This document shows, in pieces, positions 25,672 through 33,837 of a DNA stretch of 64,000 bases. Position 1 is the first letter of the stretch. Each line of letters starts with the position of its first letter. Both the position numbers and the translations under genes were made by a program. A model generated the notes under the pieces. The model was not told the origin of the DNA. It saw nothing but the letters and a program-made list of their open reading frames with translations, and made no database searches. Source of the stretch: SOIL31 sp964636815 (GTDB taxonomy: Bacteria; Babelota; Babeliae; Babelales; Vermiphilaceae); the NCBI GenBank assembly GCA_964636815.1, contig CAZWTF010000001.1, forward strand, positions 197,172-261,171. Direction: 5' to 3'.

Positions 25672-25786
25672 TTCTATTGATTTATCCATATTGTATGTAC
25701 TTGTACAATTAGGTTGTTTTTGAGTATTCTACATCGTACTAGCGATAGTATAAATAAAAAAAAGGTTGGTAGGAACATTATATTTT

Positions 25787-26713
25787 ATGAACAATAAAAC
25801 TCATCAATTTAATATGGATGAATTTATTCATCCGTTTATAGCTTCTCAAGATATTTCACTTAATTCTCGTGTTACGTATCTTAATGCAATGGTGCAATTT
25901 GTGCGTTGGTGTACAGAAAAAAAAATAGCGGAACCAAAGCGAGAAACAATTTTATCATATAAGTTTTGGCTTGATACAAAAGGGTTAAGTTCGTATACAA
26001 AAGCGATGTATATTGTTGTGATACGTCGATTTTTTTTGTGGACAGAAGAATCAGAATTGTATCCAAATGTTTCTCGTGGTGTTAAAGGAATTAAACGCTA
26101 CGTAAAAAGTCACCAAAAAGAATCATTATCAATTGATGCACTTAAAAAATTGTTTGCTTCAATTGATTGTGCAACATTGCAGGGCAAACGCGATTTTGCG
26201 TTGATTAATATTTTGGTGCGCACAGGATTGCGACTTAAAGAAATTGCATCTGCAACATTGGAAGATATGTATGAACAACGTGGAGAAATGTTGTTGTGGA
26301 TTCATGGTAAAGGGCGGTCAAGTAAAGATGAATTTGTGTTATTAACCCCGCAGACCTTAACTTCATTGCATGATTATTTGCAAGCACGTGTTATTAAAAG
26401 TGAAAAAGATCCGATTTTTGTTTCATTAAGCGATCGCAATTACGGAAAAAAGTTAACAATTTTTTCTTTATCGCGCATTATTAAGCGTCGCTTACGTGCT
26501 TCAGGTCTTGATAGTAAGCGTATTACCGCGCACAGTTTACGTCATACATTTGGAGTACTTTCTATGCAGGCAGGGGCATCATTATATGAAGTGCAACTTG
26601 CTATGCGGCACACCGCACCAACAACAACACAACTGTATCTGGGTGATATTGAGCGACTTAAGCGATTGGAAGCATCACCTGAACGTAAGATGAGTAATTT
26701 ATTGGATGTATAA
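25787..26713 (+). CDS. xerC: Tyrosine recombinase, XerC/XerD type
   Basis: 308 residues with an N-terminal SAM-like core-binding domain (to about 105) and a C-terminal catalytic domain. Catalytic residues: Arg149 (TGLRLKEI), Lys175 (HGKGRSSKDE), His249 and Arg252 (HSLRHTFG), His275 (MRHTAPTTTQ) and nucleophile Tyr284 (TQLYLGD). Length and layout fit chromosome-dimer-resolving Xer proteins better than phage integrases, though XerC, XerD and a single XerH-like enzyme cannot be told apart. ATG 25787 is used; the frame is open to a TTG at 25766. It is divergent from the zinc-finger array; no att-like site was seen next to it. Confidence 0.88.
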   Translation: MNNKTHQFNMDEFIHPFIASQDISLNSRVTYLNAMVQFVRWCTEKKIAEPKRETILSYKFWLDTKGLSSYTKAMYIVVIRRFFLWTEESELYPNVSRGVKGIKRYVKSHQKESLSIDALKKLFASIDCATLQGKRDFALINILVRTGLRLKEIASATLEDMYEQRGEMLLWIHGKGRSSKDEFVLLTPQTLTSLHDYLQARVIKSEKDPIFVSLSDRNYGKKLTIFSLSRIIKRRLRASGLDSKRITAHSLRHTFGVLSMQAGASLYEVQLAMRHTAPTTTQLYLGDIERLKRLEASPERKMSNLLDV

Positions 26714-26744
26714 AAAAGGGTCCAGAAAACAGGACCCTTTTTTT
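26712..26744. terminator. Bidirectional terminator after xerC
   Basis: AAAAAAGGGTCC pairs with GGACCCTTTTTTT around an 8-base loop between convergent genes. Confidence 0.9.
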
Positions 26745-26750
26745 AGTGTT

Positions 26751-27884
26751 TTATTTTCCAGATATAATCTGTACAAGAGAGACTATCCCCCAAGATATTC
26801 CAGCTGTAACTACAGCTATAGCACAAGGATGAGGGTTTTCAGGTTCATCGCTTAATTGTGCGGTAGTTGGTTTTTGGTTAGAATTTGATTTAGTTGATTG
26901 TTCACTTTTATGTTTTTGCGTGTTTTGTTGTAATTGTTCACGGTTTTGTATTTTTTTGTGTAATTCCTTGATCGTGCTCTCTTTTTGTTTTTTTAATAAC
27001 TTTTTACCATGATCAACATATGCACGACCATATAACATATATTCGTATTCATTGTCAGAGCTGAGAGCTGTGAGTAGGTAAAAAGATTTTTCTTCAATAT
27101 CATTAAGATAAGGAGGACAGTAAACATCACGATTGTAGCAGGATGGTGTTGTATTATCGAATAAGTCATGTAGCTTTTTTTGCTCTTTTTTTAACCAATC
27201 ACAATAATTTTTGTTAGATTCAGATTTATGTTTATTGTGTACTTTGTCTTGTAGTTCATTAAGGCATCTTGTTGCAGGGTCAAGCTGCATTTCCATTTCA
27301 TCACTGCTTTGTTCCATTTCATCACTGCTTTGCTTGAATGCATTTATGCTTTTTCTCTTTTGTTTCTTTTTCAATGCTTCCAGTTCTTTGAGAGGCGTGT
27401 CTCTACGAATTTGAGTTTTTTGCTCGAGCATGTTTTCCTGAAGCTCAATATACTTAAGGCCATATGCTATATAATCTTCTCTATTGTCAGCAACATGGGC
27501 ACTAAAGAGATAAAAAAGTGCCAGTGTTTCAGGGGTGCTAAAATGACTTGTGGGATCGAATGGTTTTATAGCCGTTGCTGTTTGTGTATCTTCTTGAAAA
27601 AAATTTATATCTATAATTTCTTCTCGTTGAATCGATTCTTTGAATCGTTTAGGTTGGTCAATTGTAATAGCCTTTTGATTCCATATATTTTGTTTTTTTG
27701 CAGGCTTTAAACGTTCAAAAGAGGAATTTGTTTCTTGAGCAAATGTTATGTTTTTGTTTTGAATATTGGTGCCGTAAGCTCTCATCTCTTGTATTGCAAG
27801 TGTAAGAGCCGGGCTTTCCATACTTACAGATAAGAAAGATTGTGATAATAGAGTTAAAACAATAATGTTATGTTGCAATGTCAT
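26751..27884 (-). CDS. Exported protein with internal duplication and C-terminal membrane helix
   Basis: 377 residues; no family recognised. Signal peptide 1-21 (ending VSMES), charged Lys/Glu/Gln-rich coiled-coil-like body and a hydrophobic C-terminus (CAIAVVTAGISWGIVSLVQII) that could anchor it. Two regions of about 60 residues resemble each other: ALFYLFSAHVADNREDYIAY and SFYLLTALSSDNEYEYMLYG, each followed by an amphipathic Lys-rich helix. A tandem 21-base direct repeat (27297-27338 region) encodes QSSDEME twice. Convergent with xerC. Possibly a surface or host-interacting protein. Confidence 0.65.
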   Translation of the reverse strand: MTLQHNIIVLTLLSQSFLSVSMESPALTLAIQEMRAYGTNIQNKNITFAQETNSSFERLKPAKKQNIWNQKAITIDQPKRFKESIQREEIIDINFFQEDTQTATAIKPFDPTSHFSTPETLALFYLFSAHVADNREDYIAYGLKYIELQENMLEQKTQIRRDTPLKELEALKKKQKRKSINAFKQSSDEMEQSSDEMEMQLDPATRCLNELQDKVHNKHKSESNKNYCDWLKKEQKKLHDLFDNTTPSCYNRDVYCPPYLNDIEEKSFYLLTALSSDNEYEYMLYGRAYVDHGKKLLKKQKESTIKELHKKIQNREQLQQNTQKHKSEQSTKSNSNQKPTTAQLSDEPENPHPCAIAVVTAGISWGIVSLVQIISGK

Positions 27885-27989
27885 TATTTAACCTAATTTT
27901 TATGTTTATTGTATAATTTTTTATTATTTAACTATTATTTAATAGCTTAAAGAAGTTATATGAATTTATTTTTATTGTCAAATATCAGA

Positions 27990-28017
27990 TTGTTTTTATG
28001 TAAAGTAATTCTATACA
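27990..28017 (+). promoter_or_regulatory. Possible promoter for the DUF1328-like gene
   Basis: TTGTTT at 27990-27995 and TATACA at 28012-28017, spacer 16 bases, about 70 bases before the start codon. Confidence 0.3.
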
Positions 28018-28084
28018 AATTATTTTTGTTTTTGCTATTGTACAAGAAAGATAAATTATTGTTATTTTCATAAAGGAGTTTACT

Positions 28085-28264
28085 ATGTTAGATATGGTAA
28101 TTGTATTTCTGGTTTTGGCTATTCTAGCTGGTGGTCTTGGTTTTTCTGGGGTAGAAATTGTTTCTATTGAAATAGCACGAGTTTTATTCTTTATTTTCCT
28201 CATTTTGTTTGTTTTATCATTAATTGCGCGAGTTTTTGGCGGCAAACGTCCCCCAATCAACTAA
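28085..28264 (+). CDS. Small membrane protein, DUF1328/YtjA-like
   Basis: A 59-residue protein. It begins MLDMVIVFLVLAILAGGLGF and contains two hydrophobic segments separated by SGVEIVSIEIAR, then ends LIARVFGGKRPPIN. This matches the pattern of the DUF1328 family (a two-helix protein with AGxxGF and a basic C-terminus), found in many Gram-negative genomes and of unknown, possibly stress-related, function. AAAGGAG ends 5 bases before the ATG. It stands alone between a candidate promoter and a terminator. Confidence 0.85.
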   Translation: MLDMVIVFLVLAILAGGLGFSGVEIVSIEIARVLFFIFLILFVLSLIARVFGGKRPPIN

Positions 28265-28287
28265 AAAATCTGTAATAGATCAATCAG

Positions 28288-28326
28288 AAGGCCTTTTCTT
28301 GTGTGTAAGCATAAGAAAGGTCTTTT
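28288..28326 (+). terminator. Rho-independent terminator after the DUF1328-like gene
   Basis: AAGGCCTTTTCTT pairs imperfectly with AAGAAAGGTCTT around a 12-base loop, followed by a T-run. Confidence 0.7.
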
Positions 28327-28413
28327 TTATTGCTTTTTTGGTTTTGATTATTTTACAATTGAAAATGATATATTGTTTGAATTGTGAAATAATGATTAAA
28401 AAGAAGGATTTTT

Positions 28414-29190
28414 ATGAAAATTTTTAGGGGGTTCTTTTTAGCAAGTATCGTTGTAGTGTCTAGTTTTGCGCCACTTCATGCCATGGAACAACCATCGGCA
28501 GGATTAAAAACGTATATTTTTGAAGTTAAATATGAAGCAGAAGAATTAACTGAAAAGACTGGGGTTACATATAACATAGTCACTAAATCAAAGATGGTGG
28601 CAATATTTTTAAATATATTAGGTCTGAGTGATCACGACTCTATATTGGATATTAGATATCATTATGAGTTGATGAAGAAAAAATTATCAAATCAGCAAGG
28701 ATTAGTAAATGTTGTTACTACGGCATATAATCAGCTGATTCCGATGATTTCTGAGGTAGAAAAATATCAAAAAGATATTCAGCATCTTTTAAGTATGTCT
28801 TTTAAAGATTTGGAATTAATGGAGATTGGAGATGATTATGAATTTAAATATGAAGATTTTTTTAAGCGTAAAAATAAATTAATTGATAGTGCAATTGCAT
28901 CGTTAAAAAAACAATACCCGCAATATGTTGTAAAGCATCAAGTGAGTCATCAGTTGGAGTTACCGTTAATCTTGCAAACTGCGTTTAAGTTACCTGCGAA
29001 TGCGTCACCGTATATGGTGGATGAAGGTTATAAAAAATATGTACGAGCTTACAAAAATTATACAAATCGTTTAGTTGCTAACGCAGCAATCGGAGAAATA
29101 TCTATTCAAGATTTAAAACATAGTTTGGCTGAGTTGGAAGAAGTGGATAAAGCGTATAAGCAATATGTTCAACAAAGAGATCAAAAATAA
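28414..29190 (+). CDS. Exported protein, tandem paralogue A
   Basis: 258 residues; signal peptide 1-23 (ending PLHA). It shares the full length with the next gene (e.g. RYHYELMKKKL, TAYNQL). No known family was identified with confidence. The stretch LGLSDHDSILDIRYHYELM...AYNQL has the length and hydrophobic pattern of a J-domain without its HPD motif, and a similar pattern recurs near the C-terminus (LPANASPYMVDEGYKKYVRAY). That resemblance is weak. AAGGA lies 6 bases before the ATG. The paralogue follows after 14 bases, so they are co-transcribed. Confidence 0.7.
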   Translation: MKIFRGFFLASIVVVSSFAPLHAMEQPSAGLKTYIFEVKYEAEELTEKTGVTYNIVTKSKMVAIFLNILGLSDHDSILDIRYHYELMKKKLSNQQGLVNVVTTAYNQLIPMISEVEKYQKDIQHLLSMSFKDLELMEIGDDYEFKYEDFFKRKNKLIDSAIASLKKQYPQYVVKHQVSHQLELPLILQTAFKLPANASPYMVDEGYKKYVRAYKNYTNRLVANAAIGEISIQDLKHSLAELEEVDKAYKQYVQQRDQK

Positions 29191-29204
29191 GAAAAAGGGA
29201 TTTC

Positions 29205-29984
29205 ATGAAACTATTGAAAGTTTTCTTTTTAACAAGTATGGCTTTAGTTGTGAGTTGTGCCTCACTTCATGCTATGGAACCGTTTATGGAGCAACATCTA
29301 TTATTAAGATTATCTATTTCTGATATTCAAAATGATGCAAAAGATTTAATACAAGACACTGGTGTTATGTATCAAATAGTTACTCAGCCAATTTTGGTTG
29401 AAAAATGTTTACATGTATTAGGTCTTGATAATAGTAATACATTGTTAGATGTGAGATATCATTATGAGTTGATGAAGAAAAAATTATTAAATAATGATGG
29501 ATTATTGAATGTTGCCACCAAAGCGTATAATCAGTTGATGCTAATGTTTTCTCAGGTAGAACAATATGAAAAAGAAATTCGATATCTTTTGGGGATGTCT
29601 TTTAAGCAATTACAGGCAATGGAGCTTGAGGATAAAAATAAATCCACTCATAAATCTTTTTTGAGACGTAAGAATATGGTGATTAACGCAGCTATTATGT
29701 CGTTAGAAAAGCAGCGTCAGCAATATCTTGCGAGTCACCAAGTAAGCGATCAATTTGGATTGCCGAGAATGCTACAAATTGTTTTTAATTTACCTGCAGA
29801 TGTACCGGCCGATGTGGTTGATGAACATTATAAAAGTTATATGCGTAATTATCAGAATTATCGAAATACATTTGTTGGGCAAGGAAACATATCTATGAAA
29901 CAGCTCAGAGATAAATCGACTGAAGTAGAAAATGTTCAAAAATCGTATAGACGATATGTGCAAACACGAGGGTTGCGAGGGTAA
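29205..29984 (+). CDS. Exported protein, tandem paralogue B
   Basis: 259 residues; signal peptide (MKLLKVFFLTSMALVVSCASLHA), which could alternatively be lipidated at Cys18, though the context (VVSCAS) fits poorly. It is homologous to the gene before it over the entire length, with the same RYHYELMKKKL core and similar C-terminal YKSYMRNYQNY segment, but the middle is more divergent. A product of tandem duplication followed by divergence. Function unknown; likely periplasmic or secreted. Confidence 0.7.
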   Translation: MKLLKVFFLTSMALVVSCASLHAMEPFMEQHLLLRLSISDIQNDAKDLIQDTGVMYQIVTQPILVEKCLHVLGLDNSNTLLDVRYHYELMKKKLLNNDGLLNVATKAYNQLMLMFSQVEQYEKEIRYLLGMSFKQLQAMELEDKNKSTHKSFLRRKNMVINAAIMSLEKQRQQYLASHQVSDQFGLPRMLQIVFNLPADVPADVVDEHYKSYMRNYQNYRNTFVGQGNISMKQLRDKSTEVENVQKSYRRYVQTRGLRG

Positions 29985-30025
29985 AACTAGCTCAAATTTC
30001 ACCGCGTATAAAAAATTGTGTTTAT

Positions 30026-30073
30026 AGCGCTTAAAAACGATCAATAGAAATACTTTGATTGTTTTTAAGCGCT
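30026..30073. repeat. Long inverted repeat in intergenic DNA
   Basis: AGCGCTTAAAAACGATCAA (30026-30044) and its near-perfect complement at 30055-30073 are separated by 10 bases; one mismatch. No T-run follows, so it is not a simple terminator. It could be a protein-binding dyad, a short RNA hairpin or a remnant of a miniature mobile element. Confidence 0.7.
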
Positions 30074-30254
30074 TTGCAATTAAAAATGGCTCGTGTTGAA
30101 AAAAAACACACAATCTATTTTTATATTGATCATGTCGAAAAACGTTCGCCTCAATTAACCCATATTTGTATGTTTTTTTGAACAAAAACAGATAAAATAA
30201 TGGGTTTTTTGGTATCCATGTTAAAAAATTTAAGTTTGTTGACATAGAAGTAAT

Positions 30255-30284
30255 AAAAAAAGCCTTATGAATAAGGCTTTTTTT
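30255..30284. terminator. Bidirectional terminator between 29984 and 30312
   Basis: AAAAAAAGCCTTAT and ATAAGGCTTTTTTT form a symmetric stem with a two-base centre. Confidence 0.88.
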
Positions 30285-30311
30285 ATGGAGCTATTTTTTT
30301 AAAATAATGCG

Positions 30312-31427
30312 TTACTTTTTGGAGAATCGTTGTTTTTCAATTGCATCAAAAACAGGGTTGATATCATTTGTTCGTAGTTTTTGTAGTTCAGTAGCAGATA
30401 TGTGCAACCATGGGAATGTCTTTTTGCTGTTAAACATGTTTTTAAGGTCTTGTAGTACTTGTTTTTGCTCAGTTGGTTTATAAGCATCCAAATAACCCTC
30501 TACAAATTTTTTAAAGGCAAGGTTATGCCACGCCGTTGTATTGATACCTTTTATGATATCTTTGCGCGCGTCTGGTTCACTTGTGGAGAAGAGCCCTAAG
30601 AATAGTTTGAGTATGTCGTCATCTGGTGCTTGTAAATTGTTTAAAGATGCTGCCATTGTTTCATTATCTATAAAGGTAAAGTGTCCACTAATTTCATCAT
30701 AAAAAAGATTAAAACAATGCATATCGCCATGAGGAATAGTTTTACCAATTTTTGAACCTTGTACGGGTTTGCTAAAACGCTTGTGGAAGCTGGCCAATTC
30801 AGTACCAAGTATTTTGTATGCTCTTTTAATACGTTCAGCATTTTGTGGTGACTGATTATTGCGGTATTCTGTAACTATTTGGCAAAGTACTTTCCCTTTT
30901 GCTGCAGGCATTGCTGCGATGTAATGGAGACCATAACTATTTGGTCCAGTATAAGAGAAGTATGCAATGGGTAGAGCAATGCTTGGTAATCCTTTTGGCG
31001 GCGTTCCTGGAGCGAGTAGATCTTTCATTCCAGGGTATTTTGCTACAGCCATAAGACTTTCGGCTTCCATAAATCCATTTTTTGCTTCTTTTATAATATA
31101 CATAGAGGCTTTACCAGGAAGACAGGTTGATGTTATTGAAAAGAGTTGTAAGGTATTAAAACTTCCTTTTACATCCATTTTTTTTGCTTTCAAACAGGTA
31201 TCTTTGTTAAAACTGTCATCAGCTAATTTTTTTTCATTATAAGCTTGTGCTAAAAATTGAGGTAATGATTGTTCTGTAAAAGTACCATCTGGCGCAAGCA
31301 AAGAAGAATTAAAAGTTATTTGTTTAATTTCGTTCTGTGTATAAGTGCTATGCAATAAGCACGTTATAACAACAAAAAAATGTAACATATATTTTGATAG
31401 CGATAGTGATGTAATTTGTTTTTTCAT
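30312..31427 (-). CDS. Secreted aminoglycoside/choline-kinase-like protein
   Basis: 371 residues; signal peptide with hydrophobic core about 12-28. The C-terminal half has a clear APH-superfamily catalytic loop HGDMHCFN (233-240: Asp235, His237, Asn240) followed by FTFIDNE with the metal-binding Asp254. An upstream YIIKEAK (110-116) supplies a candidate ATP-binding Lys113. The family phosphorylates small molecules or, more rarely, proteins. Export is unexpected because ATP is scarce outside the cytoplasm, so the protein may work inside a host cell. ATG 31427 has AAAGGA 8 bases upstream; ATG 31436 would be too close to that site. Related in motif layout to the protein at 6808-7866. Confidence 0.72.
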   Translation of the reverse strand: MKKQITSLSLSKYMLHFFVVITCLLHSTYTQNEIKQITFNSSLLAPDGTFTEQSLPQFLAQAYNEKKLADDSFNKDTCLKAKKMDVKGSFNTLQLFSITSTCLPGKASMYIIKEAKNGFMEAESLMAVAKYPGMKDLLAPGTPPKGLPSIALPIAYFSYTGPNSYGLHYIAAMPAAKGKVLCQIVTEYRNNQSPQNAERIKRAYKILGTELASFHKRFSKPVQGSKIGKTIPHGDMHCFNLFYDEISGHFTFIDNETMAASLNNLQAPDDDILKLFLGLFSTSEPDARKDIIKGINTTAWHNLAFKKFVEGYLDAYKPTEQKQVLQDLKNMFNSKKTFPWLHISATELQKLRTNDINPVFDAIEKQRFSKK

Positions 31428-31573
31428 ATTTATCATCCTTTATTTTTTATAATACGCTATTACTTATCTGCACTTATTTGTCGCATAATAACTTTGTTTT
31501 ACGTTAAACAAAAATAATAAAAAACAAGATTAATTATGTTTTTAAAACCCATTAAGAAAACATGTAACCTTTG

Positions 31574-32848
31574 TTAAAATTTTATACTTAGTTTTCGTTG
31601 GCCTTGAGAAGCTCTCATCTGATTTATAGTTTTTGCTACGGATATTAAGTCTTGTTTATTTTTTTTCGAAATAAAATTGCCTGTTAAACTAAGGCTTTCT
31701 AGATGAGACATTGATTTGAGTGCATTTGGATTAATGTATTGTAATTGATTTTTAGATAAAGATAATTGTTGTAAGTTTATAAGATTATTAAATATGTTTG
31801 CTGGTAATTGAATAAGCTTATTATTATCTAAACCTAATAAAGTTAACTTTGTGAGATTATTAAATATATTTTCTGGCAATTGCGTTAGTTGATTGTCAAA
31901 TAAAATTAGTTGTTCTAACTGTGTAAGGTTGTTAAATATATTGTTTGGTAATTGAGTAAAGTGATTATTAGATAAAGCTAATACTTTGAGCTGTGTAAGA
32001 TTATTAAAAAAAGTGGTAAGTTTACGGGGATCAGCTAATTCAAGATAATTAGAAGCAAGATCTAACAGTGTTACATTTGAAAATTGATGATTAAATAATT
32101 TCGTTAATGATTCTAAACCATCTATGCTTGTTAAATTAGCATGTGCAAAAATATTACAGAGTGGTGTGATTGTTGGCAATCCATTGAGAATAATATAATC
32201 AAATATACTAAATTCCTGAATATACGTATTGAGTTTACTCCCAAGAGCCATTCTTTTGAGATGTTTTTTAAGAAATGGTACTCCTCCTGCATTATTGGAA
32301 AATTGCTTAAGAATATTAATTCCTTGGCTCTTTAAATTTTTTGAGTTGTCTGCTAATACTCTTGTATAGGCATTAAGGGCAGTAGAACATATTAAAAAAT
32401 CACATGTATTAGTAATATTTATTAAGGATTGAATTGAGAGCTTATGTTGAATTGTTATATTGCGTATGATAGTATAAACGTCTTCATTGAGATAGACGGT
32501 TTTACCGTCGATTTCTACTTTTCTTGCATCAGGTATTGCATTGAGCGTTGTAAATAGTGCGATTGTTTCGTGATCAGACAAATTAAGGTTAAAAGGAATT
32601 TGGCCAACTTTATCACCGAGGAATATAAGATCATAATCTTCTTGCGAATAAGTTGATATATCTGACAAAGCATCACACAGGCCAACAGCATTAGAATTCA
32701 GTGTAATGAGAGCTCCACTCTTTAATAAATAAAACATAGCTTTTGATTGTGGAACAGCATCTGTGGTTTTTTGAGTAGTAAGTTCCATGCTTAAAATGGT
32801 TGCATTAAAGGTAAGGAATGCGATCATTGATACATATAGTTTTTTCAT
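31574..32848 (-). CDS. Secreted leucine-rich repeat protein
   Basis: 424 residues; signal peptide MKKLYVSMIAFLTFNATILS. The N-terminal 210 residues are helical, with no family recognised. The C-terminal part has at least five 23-24-residue LRRs with consensus L..L.L..N.L..LP..IFNNL (e.g. LTLLGLDNNKLIQLPANIF, LQQLSLSKNQLQYI). The IFNNLT/P-x-x-I-F register resembles plant or eukaryote-like LRRs used by secreted bacterial proteins. AAGGACTCTTA precedes ATG 32848; the frame extends to 32908 but would bury the signal peptide. Likely a surface or secreted protein-binding factor, possibly aimed at host proteins. Confidence 0.85.
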   Translation of the reverse strand: MKKLYVSMIAFLTFNATILSMELTTQKTTDAVPQSKAMFYLLKSGALITLNSNAVGLCDALSDISTYSQEDYDLIFLGDKVGQIPFNLNLSDHETIALFTTLNAIPDARKVEIDGKTVYLNEDVYTIIRNITIQHKLSIQSLINITNTCDFLICSTALNAYTRVLADNSKNLKSQGINILKQFSNNAGGVPFLKKHLKRMALGSKLNTYIQEFSIFDYIILNGLPTITPLCNIFAHANLTSIDGLESLTKLFNHQFSNVTLLDLASNYLELADPRKLTTFFNNLTQLKVLALSNNHFTQLPNNIFNNLTQLEQLILFDNQLTQLPENIFNNLTKLTLLGLDNNKLIQLPANIFNNLINLQQLSLSKNQLQYINPNALKSMSHLESLSLTGNFISKKNKQDLISVAKTINQMRASQGQRKLSIKF

Positions 32849-33066
32849 TAAGAGTCCTTTTTTATTAAGCAATTCTTTTATTTTTATAGCGGCATCACTT
32901 ATAATCATATTAGAAATAAAAGCAAAAATGCAATATGTTATATAAAAATAGCCTACATTGCGTAGAAAAGCCTATCTAGAAACATTTTTTCGATTGAAAA
33001 ATTTTCTTTTTTTTACATTCAATAACTTCTTTGGATCGATCAATTTATGGTTTTTTAGGTGTAATA

Positions 33067-33096
33067 TTGATTTTAGACACAAAGATTTACTAATAT
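33067..33096 (+). promoter_or_regulatory. Candidate promoter for the 33142 gene
   Basis: TTGATT at 33067-33072 and TAATAT at 33091-33096 with an 18-base spacer, 46 bases before the ATG. Confidence 0.42.
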
Positions 33097-33141
33097 GAAA
33101 TTAGAAAAGCAGTTTTTTATACCTAAAAAAGGGGATTTAGT

Positions 33142-33624
33142 ATGAAAAAGTTATTATTGGCGCTGAGTTTATTATGTGGTGCTGCAGTTGTACCAACAAC
33201 TACGCAATGTGGTCTTCTTGATACAGCAATGTCATTCCTTCAAAAGAATGGTATGGATTTACTTAAAAAAGGCGTTCAGTTGATATCGAATAATTCTGAT
33301 AAAATATTTAGCACCATAAAAGATTACACAGGTGTTGATGGTGGGCCCATGTTTGAAAAAGCAAAAAACTTGCTTTTAGGTGAAACAAAAAAAGAAGCTG
33401 ATCAAGAAGAGTTAGTAATAAAAGAAAAAGCTAAAGAAGTTGTAAATACAACCCCAGGGCTTACTCAGGCAGAGCGAGATGCTATCTTTAGAGAAGCACA
33501 AGCTATAGCTACAAGAAATAGAATGGAGTTGGAAAAAACAGCTATGGAATCAATTGAACAAAAGCGTGCCGCACTTAAACAATCTATCTATGATAAATAT
33601 GGTAAAGGTACACCTATTAATTAA
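33142..33624 (+). CDS. Small exported protein of unknown function
   Basis: 160 residues. Signal peptide MKKLLLALSLLCGAAVVPTT. The mature part is predicted helical and highly charged, with KKEADQEELVIKEKAKEVV and a C-terminal helix EKTAMESIEQKRAALKQS typical of coiled coils. No family recognised. AAAGGGGATTT precedes the ATG. Monocistronic by the promoter in front and terminator behind. Confidence 0.75.
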   Translation: MKKLLLALSLLCGAAVVPTTTQCGLLDTAMSFLQKNGMDLLKKGVQLISNNSDKIFSTIKDYTGVDGGPMFEKAKNLLLGETKKEADQEELVIKEKAKEVVNTTPGLTQAERDAIFREAQAIATRNRMELEKTAMESIEQKRAALKQSIYDKYGKGTPIN

Positions 33625-33652
33625 CAGGTATGCTTTTTTATAGATTAACAGG

Positions 33653-33680
33653 AAAAGGGGCTTGTAAGAGCCCCTTTTTT
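33653..33680 (+). terminator. Rho-independent terminator after the 33142 gene
   Basis: AAAAGGGGCT/AGCCCCTTTT stem with a six-base loop and T-run. Confidence 0.9.
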
Positions 33681-33763
33681 ATTGGCTTTAGGCTTTTTTT
33701 AAAAAAAATATATAATGTATCAATAAGAACCTATCGCATTTAAAGTTTAAAAGTTTTTCTTCT

Positions 33764-33837
33764 GCGCTCGCCCTGAACTCGTTGAAGGGTATCTTTGAGC
33801 GCTCGAGGATATCCTTCGACAAGCTCAGGACGAGCGC
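33764..33837. repeat. Dispersed palindromic element, copy 3, just upstream of ileS
   Basis: Bounded by GCGCTCG and CGAGCGC, with GAGCGCTC in the centre. Arms carry CCCTGAACTCGTTGAAGGG and CCTTCGACAAGCTCAGG. Inverse orientation to the copy at 859. It occupies the leader immediately before ileS. Confidence 0.75.

Larger units (their letters stand above)
29985..30311. other. Gene-free, structure-rich intergenic region
   Basis: A 327-base gap between convergent genes. No supported reading frame. It contains a 19-bp stem with one mismatch at 30026-30073, a smaller dyad AACCCAT/ATGGGTT (about 30160-30205), and a terminator at 30255-30284. No tRNA or known ncRNA signature was recognised. Confidence 0.5.

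Noticed and set aside
25690..25786. Integron or mobile element at the Xer-type recombinase beside the zinc-finger array
   Set aside because: No attC-like repeats, transposase or direct repeats flank the genes; the enzyme fits a chromosomal Xer protein. Tandem duplication explains the array.
29790..30245. Minus-strand frame of 151 residues overlapping the end of the tandem paralogue
   Set aside because: Overlaps a well-supported gene and the structured intergenic region; no family or ribosome-binding site.
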